Source: Platycnemis pennipes | Taxonomy: Eukaryota > Arthropoda > Insecta > Odonata > Platycnemididae | Direction of reading: 5' to 3' | DNA length: 64,000 nt | NCBI GenBank assembly: GCA_933228895.1 | Contig: OW121848.1 | Location: forward strand, 86,075,470 to 86,139,469 | Shown here: in pieces, positions 1 to 11,949 of the stretch | Numbering within the stretch: the first letter of the stretch is position 1 | How the letters are laid out: every line of letters starts with the position of its first letter | Notes under the pieces: model-generated | What the model saw: the letters and a program-made list of their open reading frames with translations, nothing else | Database searches by the model: none | What the model was told of the DNA's origin: nothing | Position numbers and translations under genes: made by a program

Positions 1-1074
1 ATTTAATGTATAAGACGTGCTTTGAAGACAACCAAAAACAAGTAGATCACCGAAACCAATGAAAATATGAAGTAATTTTTAAATTTATTTTAGTCATCCT
101 AAATTTTATTACATCATTGCAAATTGATGTTCTTCATTTAAATATTACTCTTTATTTGATTTTTTGACTGCTTAAAACATAGTGCTTATAGCCACCGAAT
201 TTCAATTCAATATAATATATGACTGTTGTATTTTTTTCTCGTATAGAAGAACGTGATGCATAAAGTAAAATGGAATAAATGTATAAACTTACCAACTAAC
301 CAGAAAATGAGCAAAAGTAAGATAGAAATGCTAAGATCAAAGGTATATAAAACCAAAAGAGAGAATTTGATTGAATATCAACAATTGAATCTCGCAATTT
401 AGGGTAGGAATGAAATAATACGCTGAAATAAAATTTATAAAATAAGAATTAGATTACAATATAAATTAACAAAATTGGTATGAAATAAATTAACAATAAA
501 GACATGTTTCCCTGTAGTCACCAATTTTCTCATTAGAATTTAATAGGTAGTGTGCTAGAATGCGGTTGTACGTTTTAATGAAGGAAATTTTTATGTTCAG
601 TACTACTCATATAATGCAACTTTAGCAGTTGAGTTATAGACAAGCATTGATAAAGGAGAATACATACAATTTCACAATAATACAATATGGAAATTGTTGA
701 TGCCAAAGGAACATAGTTTTTGAACTCACGCTTCCAATTCTGAAGAGTTTAAATGACGTACCTAAATCTCCCTTTAATATTAGTTAACATTTTCTCACTC
801 TTAAGGTCAAATGTATATCTGGATAAAAAGAAATGGTTCAGAAGCCCATTCATATGAAAAGTGATTCCGTTGATCTCAATATTTGCATAAAAATAGACGG
901 TTGAATGGGGAAGAAAATCTGTTACCGCTTTCTCTGAGAAATCAAAATAGAGAGAGAGTGAACATCCCGCATAACAAAGGGAAGAATCAAAAGGCCCGAG
1001 GGAAAAGTTGGGAAACCGAATCATCGAAGAAGTTAATAATATCTCCAAAAGACTAATCCTAATTTTTCCGAATA
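1..1074. other. AT-rich spacer, no gene seen
   Basis: The stretch is AT-rich with frequent stops in all frames. The one open frame of about 100 codons on the minus strand (749-1048) shows no recognisable domain. I see no RNA gene or repeat boundary. It is probably intergenic or intronic DNA. Confidence 0.6.
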
Positions 1075-1930
1075 AAAAAAGGAGAGAGGAAGAAGGGAAG
1101 GAGATTTCGAGACCCTTTCATTCCCGTCCGAAACAGATGAGGAAAGCCGAGTGACTTCGGTTTGGAGGTTAAAAATCCCTCAAAGGTCGAACGCATTTCG
1201 CTCGTTCCCTTTCATTGCGCCGAAAGAAAAGAAGAGATTGTGAATAATGTTCCTACGAGACAGCGAGGGAGGATGAGTGAGGCATAAAAGACAGGGATGA
1301 GCTGGAGGAGGAAAGGGAGAAGGCAGTAAAGTGAGGAGGGAGGATAGGAGAGGCGGAGGAATAAAAGGAACGGCTGGAAAGGAGTGTGGCGCTGGGCGGA
1401 GAGCGAACGTGAGGTTCTTTTCCTTCCTTTGGGGTCGAAATAGGGGGAATCCTTTCCCTCAACTCCTTCCCTTCTCTATATTTCTCGCCAGTTCATCCCG
1501 GAGAATAGCGGGGAGCGTGAAACCAGCCGTTCCTTCATTTCCCATTGGCCGAGGGAAGGTAAAATGGGAGTCCGAAGTGGGCGAGGATCCGCGCATACAG
1601 CCAAGGAAGTCCGGTTAACCCCGGCTCTCTCTCGCTAGAGGAGAGAGATGCGGCAAAAGACGAGCGCGGTGGGGAAGGTGGGTCGGAGGACTATTCGAGG
1701 GTGACGCGTAGCATCGAAAGAGTTGGGAGGATGGCGAAAAGGCCCTTGAGTGGACGCGGTAGGATGGGAAGGTGAAGTAAGAGGGCGAGGGTAGAGGATT
1801 CGGGGAGAGAGGGAGAAATCGGTCGAAAGTGATATAGGATGAAAGGTCGAGTTACGTGGAGGAGTCGGTAATAAATCGGCCTCTTGATTAGGATGGAAAG
1901 TTAGCGCAAAAAAGGGGAGCGCGAGCCATT
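1075..1930. other. GC-rich, purine-biased island
   Basis: Composition changes sharply from the AT-rich flank to GA-rich sequence on the + strand with scattered CpG. Open frames occur on both strands (for example 1331-1618 + and 1253-1462 -) but are low-complexity and rich in Arg, Gly and Ser, as expected from composition alone. It could be a CpG-island-like regulatory region or simple low-complexity DNA. No promoter motif is convincing. Confidence 0.5.
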
Positions 1931-1957
1931 GAGGATCTTATTTTCTTCATTTTTTCA

Positions 1958-1994
1958 GTGGACCCTTTTCATTCCTTTAGCCCAAAGGGTCCAC
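1958..1994. repeat. 11-bp inverted repeat (stem-loop)
   Basis: Positions 1958-1968 read GTGGACCCTTT and 1984-1994 are the exact reverse complement, around a 15-nt loop. It sits at the downstream edge of the purine-rich island. Function is unknown and it may be chance. Confidence 0.5.
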
Positions 1995-3970
1995 CTCACA
2001 GCAGCGAAATAAGGTAATTGCACGTAGAAGCGCCTTGTTTCGAGCATTTCTGCAATAAATGGAAACAATCCCATTTAAGTAACTTCAATCATGATCCTCT
2101 CAAATATTCCAGAACTTTAAATGAACTCCAAACTAAAAGGCGTAATAAGTATGACATGTTTATCAATTAATACTTGCGAATTTAGCTTTATAAAATAATA
2201 TTTAAGAAAAATTTATTAACATTGTACTTTGACTTTTTCGCCAATTTTAATAAATCTCATGTGCAATAGTTTCAAATTTCAATTAGCATTCAACCATTGT
2301 GTTCGTATTGAGGTGATTATCTCTATATACAGTACGTACAAACAAATCGTACAAGTTGAATGTTTATTGTAAATAAAAAAATGGAGAATACGCTATTAAT
2401 GCTCGTTCTGAATAGGCCCTCCAGGTAATAATATATATCGCAACGCTTTGCTATTCCGTACAGCTACATTACTTTGCTCAAACCAACATTGTACTTGTCT
2501 CAACTTTTATGAACCTATAGATACTATTTTTCCGCGATTTAAATTTGTACGGTATGGGATTAAAATTACACCAATCAGGTAATTGGTAATGGTATCTAAG
2601 GTTTTTTCTCCAAACAATTCTAAGCCAATCAATTTCATTTGTATGCAGGTAAACAAGATTTTAGGGCAAAAATTCCAAGGATATTCCATTATGTCCTACA
2701 TTTCCTTACTTTCAAAGGTGAGCGACAGATGACGAGTAAGTGACGTGTGGCAAAGATACTTATAGCACACAGCAAGATTTGATATATAGGTATATAGTAA
2801 GATACTTGGAAGGTAATACTGAAATATAGTTTCCAAGAAAAAGACATTTAGAAAAATCATAGAATTATTACAATTCACCTCTCCTAACAAAGTTACTTGA
2901 GAGATCCATCTTCCGTTATTAAGTACATTAAAATATATTTATTCTGCATTTTTGCTAGCATTATTCAAAATTAGGTTTCAGTATTTGATTATTACCTCTT
3001 AATATCGAGCAACATATCGCAAAACATCTGTAATATACTCTGAATTTCTTTTGTGTCACAACTAATTTTATATCCGCAGCTCTTCATAGAATTTTCCATT
3101 CTCTTCCAGGCATCAATACTTTAGAAGAAACGAATTTTGAGTTCGCCACTTTTGTTTTCCTAGACAAAGCTGCACTCATACACATTTTAGGCACTCATTT
3201 GCTCGAGTATCCCTATGACTTCGCTTCATTCCCACGAAACGCCAAAGTTTTGGCATTCCGTGAAAATTTACATCTCTACCGAATGGTATTGAGCTCAGCT
3301 GCTCATTTCCATCAGAAATTAAGGAAGAGATCCCGAAACAGAGACGGTTTACTTTACAAGAGAGTGGGGCGCGGAAAAGAATGACTTCGTTGGAGGGGAA
3401 GGTTGGATTGATTTTGAGGTGAAGAAAGAGGGAAGAGGTTAAGCGGGGGGGTAGGAGGTAGGAGAGAGTGACGTTCAAAGAGTGCGGAGCTTAAAAGCCC
3501 ATACCTCTTTGCGAAAAGTACGCAGATGTTTGAATGTCACTTGATTCCCTCCCTCCCTTCAATTGATTGCCGTACCATTGCACTTTTTTATCCCCACTTT
3601 TTACCCTCCTGACTCATTCCAAGCTCACGTTTTCCCTGGGTGACAAATGCAGATGGAAAAGCAATTTTTGTCTTGAAAGACCGCCAAAATCACATTTAGT
3701 CTGAGGCTACTTGTCCTTCAAATATATGATAGACTTGTCTGATATATGGTAGCATAGAAAATTACAGATTGTTTATGTATTATGATAGTTAAAATATGTT
3801 TTTAATTATTACTGTCAGCAATCAAACTGTAAAATAAGACGATATTTTTTCAAACTAATGTCTTTAGCATTTGATTTTACCGTGTTTTAGAAGAATTTGA
3901 ACTACGTTTACTGCAATAAATGACAAATTGAAGGGTCGCGAACTTGCCGTGCAAACCTTAACAGCGTCTC
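1995..3970. other. AT-rich spacer, no gene seen
   Basis: Mostly AT-rich with short open frames only. A small G-rich patch at about 3360-3480 produces overlapping frames on both strands (3199-3384 + and 3176-3478 -) that resemble no family I know. Confidence 0.55.
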
Positions 3971-3977
3971 CCGCTGA

Positions 3978-4076
3978 AATTGCACAATAACAGAAATCCC
4001 ACAGAGAAAAGTCATTCGCCTTGACCGGTCAATGCGAATGACCTTTTCTCTATGGAATGTCTGCTTTTGTACAATA
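3978..4076. repeat. Imperfect palindrome, about 50-bp arms without a loop
   Basis: The arms meet at GACCGGTC (4023-4030). The core, 3991-4026 against 4027-4063, pairs at about 32 of 36 positions with a single one-base indel. A weaker extension reaches roughly 3978 and 4076. The transcript would fold into one long hairpin. Candidate explanations are a fold-back or MITE-type element, or a small-RNA hairpin precursor. No flanking target-site duplication was identified. Confidence 0.75.
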
Positions 4077-5630
4077 AATGAATTAACTATATTGTTTCCG
4101 GGACGATGTGGTATGATGCTAGTAGTAATTGGAATTTGGAAATAAACATACCTCTAGATCAGAATTTGAAGGTTTTCTTTCAATTAAAACGATGATAACC
4201 ATGAAATGAAAAGTAAAATATTTTACGAACTCTTTACAGAATTAGACGTAATTGCAATATCTTTTAATCATATGCAATCATTTTATTGAAGCTCATCGTG
4301 GTTTGCTAACTTGTGAAAACTAAATCCAAAATTTACTTTAATTTTTAAGTAATAAAAATTCCCAAAAATTAAGCCAAACTACGTCAAAATGTTTTACATA
4401 AAAACACTGGTGTTTAGTTCATTTTTGAGATTGGTACTCGTGGCCTTAGGCATCATATTACTTGACTGTAAAAATCAGAGCAGGGTACTACTTATGACTG
4501 GCAATCCATGACGTGTACTGCATTTTTAGACAACTTCATACACTAAGTGAAGCAGACGAGAGAAATGTTTCCGAACAAAGATTAAGATACCTGTAAATGA
4601 GCACGTAATTTCTTTGTCACTCTGCCTAATTTTTTCTGGCAAACTAAAAAAATATTCTTCACCAGTATCATATGCAATAATATTGTAAGAATTGTTCTTT
4701 TTTTGAGAGATTTTTTACCGTCAAAGTATTCAGTACGCGTTAAGCTAGTAATAGTACCCAGAGTTAAAAAGGTAACTTTAATTATACTAACAAGGAGAAT
4801 AAGGAATGGAAGAAGTTAAAATGAAATATAATGGTCTCCGCCTGCGCGAAGCCAGCAACCTATTGTAACTCTGAGAAACCAATCCATCATCCCTCTGGAC
4901 AAGACACAGTCATCCCCAGCCACAACACAGAGAGAGACTGGCACATAAGTCGCAGCCATTCGTTTTTACAGCCTCCCTTTCTTGACCACTACGTGACCGA
5001 AGTTCAAATTTCTTTTCGACTAATCGCCCGCGGCAGGACCACGGTTTCTAAAAGGCCAGGAGGTGAGGGGTGAAATATCCCCGTATCAGGAGGAGAACAA
5101 TATTGTTCTTCACCCTGAGGAGAGGTTGAAATATAATCATTTTTCTCTCTCACTCATTCATTCATTCTTTAACGAAACGTCTGACGGCTAGATACTTACT
5201 ATCTCGCATCTTTCACATCTATGACACAATGTCATTTATTTTAAGGATTCCTTTGCCCATCATTTTCAATGCACAACGCTGACGAACGTCTTCTACCCCC
5301 CTTTTTAATCCGTTCAAAGCGCAAAAGTTGAGTCTGACAAAGAAGGCATAATTCTAGCACACAACATCTGGATATCATACAAAAGAGTCATCATAAGGGG
5401 TACCGTCGAACAGATGGATAAAATAATCCGTTTTTCTCACGCACCATTCACTACCAAAGCATGCAGTATTCATCACTCTGCGCCAAAAAGAATAAAAAGT
5501 ACATTTTCATATTTTTTCCATTGTGAATTTTTCCCCTCTTCCTCTTTTTTCATGAGTTTTGATCTAGCACCCCTGTCACACGTCCTAAAGGCGATTCTCA
5601 TGGTAAAAATGTAGGTGTAGATCCCTCCCC
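4077..5630. other. Spacer, no gene seen
   Basis: Mostly AT-rich, with a slightly GC-richer patch near 4830-5080. The short open frames (4831-5073 + and 5414-5614 +) show no domain, signal peptide or conserved motif that I recognise. Confidence 0.5.
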
Positions 5631-5639
5631 TATGGCTAC

Positions 5640-6480
5640 TTGTCATCTTCCCTATGGATTTGAAGCGAATAACCTGCGAGGAATTCTCACCTCCGACTTT
5701 TCTTGGACTTTCAGAGGTTTAGGCGAATTTTATAGTCGAACGGAGGCCATGGGGCAGAAGGCCGCCGGGCGAAGATAGGAACTGAGATTCGGCAGTAAAA
5801 GGAGAGAGGATGGAAAGATGCCGTCAAGGTTCTCGGGAACTTATTTGCGGAACGGACAAATGGCCCACCGCCTCCTCACACTTGTCCACTTCGTCCACAG
5901 TCCAGGCCGAAGCGCCCTTCACCCTACTAACCGTGGGGGGGTCTCGGCCGTCGTCACCGCGATGCATCTCCTCCCCTCCTCCTATCACCGTCCATAGTCC
6001 CGAAAACCCCAAAACTCGGCACAAAATCCCTCTTCCCGTCCGTACTTGGGCACATCCAGCACAGCGACCGCATTCTTCGGTGTTTGCAATCAAGAATCCC
6101 AACCCCTCCCCCCCCTTCTCGGCTTTGTGTGGGTCGGCGGCTGACTGCTGTTACTGGGAGGGGTTTGTGGGTTAGGTGAGGGCGGAGGGGGAAGGGTTGA
6201 CGTATTACGGCTCTTATAGGAAGTGGAGGAACTAGGGGGCGATGGAGGATCGAGGGTTGGGGCACAGATGAGAAATAGGGGACCGGGGTAGAGGTGGGAA
6301 GAGCGGACGGAGAATTGGTGTCACTGGTCTCGAAGAGAGGGAAAGCGTTGAAGGGAATTTTCCCCGCTCCCATTTCATTCCAGCCCTTGAGTGATTACTT
6401 GTCTCGGAGGGAATGGGAGATGAGCATTCGCGGATCTCCCATCCGGATCCTCGGAAGATCGGGAGATGGAAAGTGACAAG
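5640..6480. other. GC-rich island
   Basis: GC-rich with many CpGs. The first part (about 5860-6120) is pyrimidine-rich and the second (about 6150-6470) is purine-rich on the + strand. Open frames on both strands overlap one another (5810-6175 +, 5954-6373 -, 6232-6531 -), which argues that they are compositional. It may be regulatory or low-complexity. Confidence 0.5.
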
Positions 6481-7374
6481 TAATAAAAGACCAAGTTTCG
6501 TGAGGAATATGACATTAAGCTTTAAATTCAAAATCAGTTTTGCGAAATAGCCTTGTTCCTATATTCGGGTACGGGATAAACGTAATCGCTCATCGTGATA
6601 TCGTTTGTCCAAGCTATATTTCGCGAGTAGAATTATAAAGCTATCATTAATAAGTGATTTGTACGTCGTCATTGTGAGGGAACATTTATGTCAGAAAATA
6701 TTAAAATATTCTTAAATAATATAAATGGCTTCTCTGATTCGTAAACACAAGGTCATCATTGCCCCTACAGCACATTGAATCAGTTACTGAAAAATAGTGG
6801 CGTGGACTTAAATAGCATAGTTTATAAGTAGTTCATTGTCATTTATTGCAAGTAAATGCGAGATTGTATGTTTCATTCTTTCCATTCTAAATCAACAACA
6901 CCAATGCCTCAAATTATTCAAATCAATGTGAGACTATCGGCTATGTAAATATTATAAGAGGAAGGGCAAAGTGACTGATTCACTAAGTTACTCTGAGCAT
7001 GAATCTCAAAACACCTCATCACCTGAAAGTCATCTCAGCAAATACTAAAATCAGTCAGTACCTAATGATTTCATGAATAAAACCGGTTGTGTATGCAGAT
7101 GTTCATGCATCCACTCGGGGATTACTACATTGTTGGTACCCTAAAAATTGCGTATGCATTAAAATTTGGGCACAGAAGATAAAAATTACCGTAGATCTTG
7201 GAAGAGATTTTAGTTATCAATTTAAAAATGAGTCAGAAGTGTCAAATCGATCTATTAAATGCATCATTGGTGAAGAGCATGGTCAGGCAGGGGCCCTAAA
7301 AAGTTGGGTAGATGGCCCAAAGCGGCAGCTATGCGAGAAGTTGTTTGAAACCGGAACGGAACAGTGAATGAGAA
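6481..7374. other. AT-rich spacer, no gene seen
   Basis: AT-rich. The open frame at 7089-7367 + (about 92 codons) shows no recognisable domain. Confidence 0.5.
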
Positions 7375-7900
7375 CTCAACATAAAGCCTCAGGGAACTGG
7401 AAGGGACGGAGGGATGATGAGGAAGAATATGAGAGGGAGAGGCGAGTGATAGAGGAACGAAGTGAAGCTTTTTGCTTCTCGCAGCGCATGAGGGGGAAAG
7501 GTGGAATTTGAGGGGACGGAAGAGTGGAGAGAAATCGCCGGAAAAGGTGGAGGGAAGTGGTTTAGATCATCTTGACGATTGAATGCAACTGGGCTAGGGA
7601 AGAAAGCGATTAGGATATTCACTCGGGATGAGAGCACATTAGAAGGGATACGCGTTGAGCTGAATATGAATAAGATTTTGGATGGCGGGAGGAGCAAAGT
7701 GAGGAATATCCCAAAGCGATGGGGCTCTTTCATAACGTGGAATTAAAGAATCGGCTACCCACTCCTCCTTTTCAAAAGCCCCTGAAACCTCTCCCACTCT
7801 ATTCCCTATTTTCCCATCCACCAGGCACCTCTGGGCATCCCTTAACACGTTAGTATTATCCGTCGCTGGATTGATTCACCCTCTCTCACTCCTTCCCATC
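7375..7900. other. Purine-to-pyrimidine polarity-switch island
   Basis: About 7375-7735 is strongly GA-rich on the + strand and about 7745-7890 is CT-rich. The overlapping minus-strand frames at 7389-7733 and 7639-7848 are low-complexity and unrecognised. Confidence 0.5.
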
Positions 7901-8014
7901 AAACCTTTTTCCAGCATAAACCTCGCTACTCCTAGGACGATTATTTAAATGTCGTTCCCTCATTCGTCCTATTTCCCCGATAATAAATCCAGTAGATACT
8001 GAAGAACAGGGCAC

Positions 8015-8110
8015 ACTAAGATTGATAAAGCTCTTGCCTTATCAATTTAAAATCGCGGGTTCGAATGCCACCCAAATGAGACCTTGACTTCTCAGGGCGA
8101 TTACGTATTT
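8015..8110 (+). repeat. tRNA-like relic (SINE head candidate)
   Basis: Positions 8058-8069 read GGTTCGAATGCC, close to the Pol III B-box consensus. About 35 nt upstream is a degenerate A-box-like stretch followed by anticodon-arm-like sequence. The downstream sequence does not resume a cloverleaf, so this looks like the head of a degraded tRNA-derived SINE rather than a tRNA gene. Confidence 0.45.
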
Positions 8111-10480
8111 TTATTCTTTTCTAATAATCTTAAACCCTAATTTACATGGTGGCCATTATAAGGGGACTAACATGCGAGTTAACATATTTTTGAGGGCCAA
8201 TATTAATAAAATAAATGAATTAACAAGTTTCATATCATGATGTTTTGTGATGTGGGAGTGTGGGGTCCTATTTTATTGAAGAATATCGTGTACTCATTTT
8301 TCCTTCAATTTAGTTACAGATGTTGGAGTTTCGTAAGGTCATTCGTTGATCTCTCTCTCTCACTTTTAAGAAAAAAATGAACCAAGGGCTTGTCAGAACA
8401 CGTTAATATTTTGACTACTTTATTCTGCATTTTTAGTACGAAAATAGCATTTAGTACGAAAATTAAAAAAAAATCTAGTATACGTGAATCCATTCTATGG
8501 TGTAGCAATCAATATACTGATTATGCGCAACATATTAGATAGATATCGCCGTAACCAATCCAGTCTGGTTCCCGTTTATTATGTTGACTAAGCATTTATT
8601 AGCTTTGGTGATTAACGACCGGAATTAATTACCCTAGTGCAATGGGATTCGCTGAGTAGGCATGCCAACTGAAAATGTAAAACAATACCACTGAGAAAAT
8701 AGTGTACAATGTAACGAAAGATTTTGACGAGCGGTCGCATGTTCATTTGCTCAAAAAGAGCCACTTTTCCGTCTCTGTTGTGAAAGTCAAACGCAGATGG
8801 TAATCTGGAATCCCTGAGGGCGCTCACTGCGTCTCCTCAAAGGATGAGTAGTTGCCTGAGAACGAAACTGAAAATAGTGAATGGATTTGTATTTCAATAG
8901 AACCGCACTCTTGCAATATGCTCCAATTTTGATGAATTTCTCTCTTCCATCCTTTTCTTATCCCCTTCAGTCCACATCTTTCTCAAACATATTTTATATT
9001 TCAAAACGTTTTAATAGCATTTTGAAAGTGAATTCGTTGCCCAGGATGTCGTTAGTTTGCTCTGTAAAATATATCTCGCTAAATTCAGTTTTAAAATTGT
9101 CTTCTTGATGAGTGATGGGAAAGATATATTTTCCTCTTCCTCGATATTTTCTTTACCTCAATATTTCCTCAAGAATAAAAAAAGCATCACTGAGACATGC
9201 GAGGGAAATTTTAATGTATATCGTGTAAAGAATGTAATCACGAAAACTACATTAAATACACAAGAACTGTAATTTTGTCTTCAATATTACAAATTATTCG
9301 GCCAAAGGTATTTGCTCTACCCTGATAATATTTTTGGCATTCTCTTCTCTAGTGTAAGATAAACTTTGTAACGTAAGATAGTGTAGATAAATGTTAATAA
9401 CGGATTCTTGTGTTCTAAATACATTAATATTACTTTAGCATTGATGCAGTTTAAAATTATCCGAAAAACTGGAAAATATAACAAAAGAATAACGTTTATC
9501 AAATTTTTATAAGCACTGATTAGTACAATGCCGAATTAGAAGTACACATACTTTAATGTGAAGGTAATTAGGTACCCAAAGGTTAAATCAGCATTAGTTC
9601 ATCTTGGAAATGTAGCGTTAATGTTTCTTGATTTGTTCTGATTACAATGATAAAATCGAATATTAATGTTATGCAGTTATGTTCACTAAATGACTTGTCC
9701 CCAAGGCCTTTTCTCGTTAGAACCTTCCAGTTCAGAAGCAGTCCTTCCTTCTTTTTTGCTACCTATAGCATCAGAGTTTTACCTCAAATAATTGTTTTCA
9801 ACGTTTTCAGTTCAATGCCTCTTCACAACCATACTGCTTCTTGTATGGGTCACAAATGGCTCTCTTACAACATTTTGAGGACCATAAAAAGCAACGATGG
9901 ACGTAAATAACATTTGGTGTAGGTTTTAAAGTAGGTACTTTTTGTGTTAACAATCAGTTTATGGCTCAATTGGATGGCTTCTATTCATTGCGAGTGTTAT
10001 TAAAACTTTCCTTCTTTTAACGGCCATTGTTGCCGACGTATTGGGTATTCCAACCTTATCTGCTCTCACACACATGTATTTTTGTTGTAATGGGTTCATT
10101 GCTTGTTGTCCCGACTCATCGTCACCGCTCAAGGATGACTGTTTTTACACCAGTGATGTCGTAAAAAAAGCATTTATACTGCGGCCGTGGATAAACAAAC
10201 TTCGTAAATCATCAAAAGTTCGCACAAAAATTTATAAGCGCGAACCGTAAATCATTTGAATCGACCCTAATGTCGTAAATTTTAGTATTTATGTTAGCAT
10301 GTAAACTTCCCCTTGCCTTGTTGTTGGCGGACATTTAAGGCCAGTTAAAATGGACTCGCAGAAGGCAATTAACATCGCAGGCACAAGGGTCGTCGTAAGC
10401 AAAGACCTCTACTCAAAACAAACAGGCCATCAACAACGATGAGTCTTTACAACCGTTTCCTCAATCGACCAACTTCGTGA
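8111..10480. other. AT-rich spacer, no gene seen
   Basis: AT-rich, with only short unrecognised open frames. Around 10200-10280 the motif CGTAAAT recurs three times within 90 bp, in no obvious functional context. Confidence 0.5.
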
Positions 10481-10489
10481 GTGTGTGCA

Positions 10490-11900
10490 TGAAGAAATAT
10501 TTTTCCTCCTGGGATCCCCATCCTTTTTATTTACGTCCCACTTTCCCTCACATAAGTCGCTTCCTTTATGAACACAAAGTGCGCCGGCCCGTCTGGTTAT
10601 GGAAACCAATATGACTCTCAGGGAAACCGGAATGGAGCCGTCTTTGCCTTTTGAGGCCGAATCGGAGACCGCCTGTATCTTTCGTGGCATCACACGCGTA
10701 TCTTCACTTCCAGAACACCACCTACCGCCATCATCTCCCTCCCTATCTACCACTTACCCTTCATCCGAGGCGAGCTTGCTCCTCCTCTTACCCATCTCCT
10801 CGCCCCCTCTCTGTTCCCTTAACCCTTCCTTTCTTCCATCCACCCTCGGCTAAACCTCAGCGCACACAACCCACGGCAACCCTCCTTCCGGGGGCCGCCC
10901 GTCGGCCCAATCTATTCCACCCACTGAAAATCCCCTCCTTCCCATCCCCCATCGGCTTCCTGCAATCTTACTCGATTTGTCTTCCACTTAGATCCCCGTG
11001 TCCCTTTCCTTAATCTCCGCCCCCTGTTTGGTCTCCCTTCTCCCAAACCTCGCTCATTCTCCACTCCTCTCTCTCCCCTCCCTCCCCGATCTTAAACCGT
11101 GCCTCCTAACCCCCGACCACCACCGCATCACGCCTTCCCTCCCACCCACCCGCCCACTCCTCCCTCTCCCACGCCCCCCTCGTCCTCAGGTGCCTCGCCC
11201 TTCTTCTTCTCTGCCCTCGCTCTTCGTCTTATTTCCTCCTTCCGCACACCTCCCGTCCCATCTCCCCACGGAGATGAACCTTGGGCATCGCGGAGGCTGA
11301 GGGAGGGTGGTCGTCGGAGGGAGAAGAAAACCTCCTTTTATACAAGCGCGGACTGTATCTGCTGGGATGGCGCGGCGTGAGTCGGAAGGCTTGGGGGGAT
11401 GGCGGTGTGGGAGGGGGGGCCACCCCGCGTGGACGGGCACTGTGGCGTCAAGGGTGGGTGAGATGGGGAGGGAAAAGAGGGATGGGAGGGTGATTGATGA
11501 CGAGATTAAACTGTAGTGGAGTAGAACAAAAGGGTGTGCCGAGGGTGGGGGGCGGGGGGAGTGAAGCGAAAAGAGGCGGATGGATTTGGCGAGGGAGTGG
11601 GAGGGAGGTGCTTTCTTCGGGGAGGGAGGGACAAGAGTGGGAGGACGGAATAGGGTGGGGGGAGGGGGAAAGGGAGTGGGAGGGGAAGGGGCGGTGCTGG
11701 AAAGGAGAGAGTGACGGAGTGGTCGGGTGACGATCTCGAAATCCCTCGAATCTATCTGCGTCAGGGCGGGTGGCACCCCGGGGTGTGAGTTTGGTGGGCT
11801 TGCGCGGCACCGCTGGGGGTGGCGCACGTTTGATTGCAAGCGAGAGGGAGGAAGGGGAGGGGGCGAATTCATTCGTGAATGCACAGATTGGTACAGATAG
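10490..11900. other. Pyrimidine-to-purine polarity-switch island
   Basis: From about 10720 to 11275 the + strand is strongly CT-rich. From about 11283 to 11850 it is strongly GA-rich, so the strand bias flips over a few bases. Frames of up to 232 codons (11186-11884 -) and several of about 100 codons occur in many overlapping frames, all Pro/Ser/His- or Gly/Arg/Glu-rich. That pattern indicates stop-poor low-complexity DNA rather than genes. A bidirectional regulatory island is possible but unproven. Confidence 0.6.
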
Positions 11901-11949
11901 GTTGGGAGCTAGGGGTAGGTTATTTGGGGGTCGACGAGTTTTTCACCAT

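Noticed and set aside
8015..8110. Functional tRNA gene
   Set aside because: Only the B-box region resembles a tRNA. The arms do not close into a cloverleaf, so it is treated as a SINE-like relic.
11186..11884. 232-codon minus-strand open frame
   Set aside because: It is Pro/Ser/His-rich low-complexity sequence, overlapped by open frames on the other strand and in other phases, as expected in stop-poor CT/GA-rich DNA.
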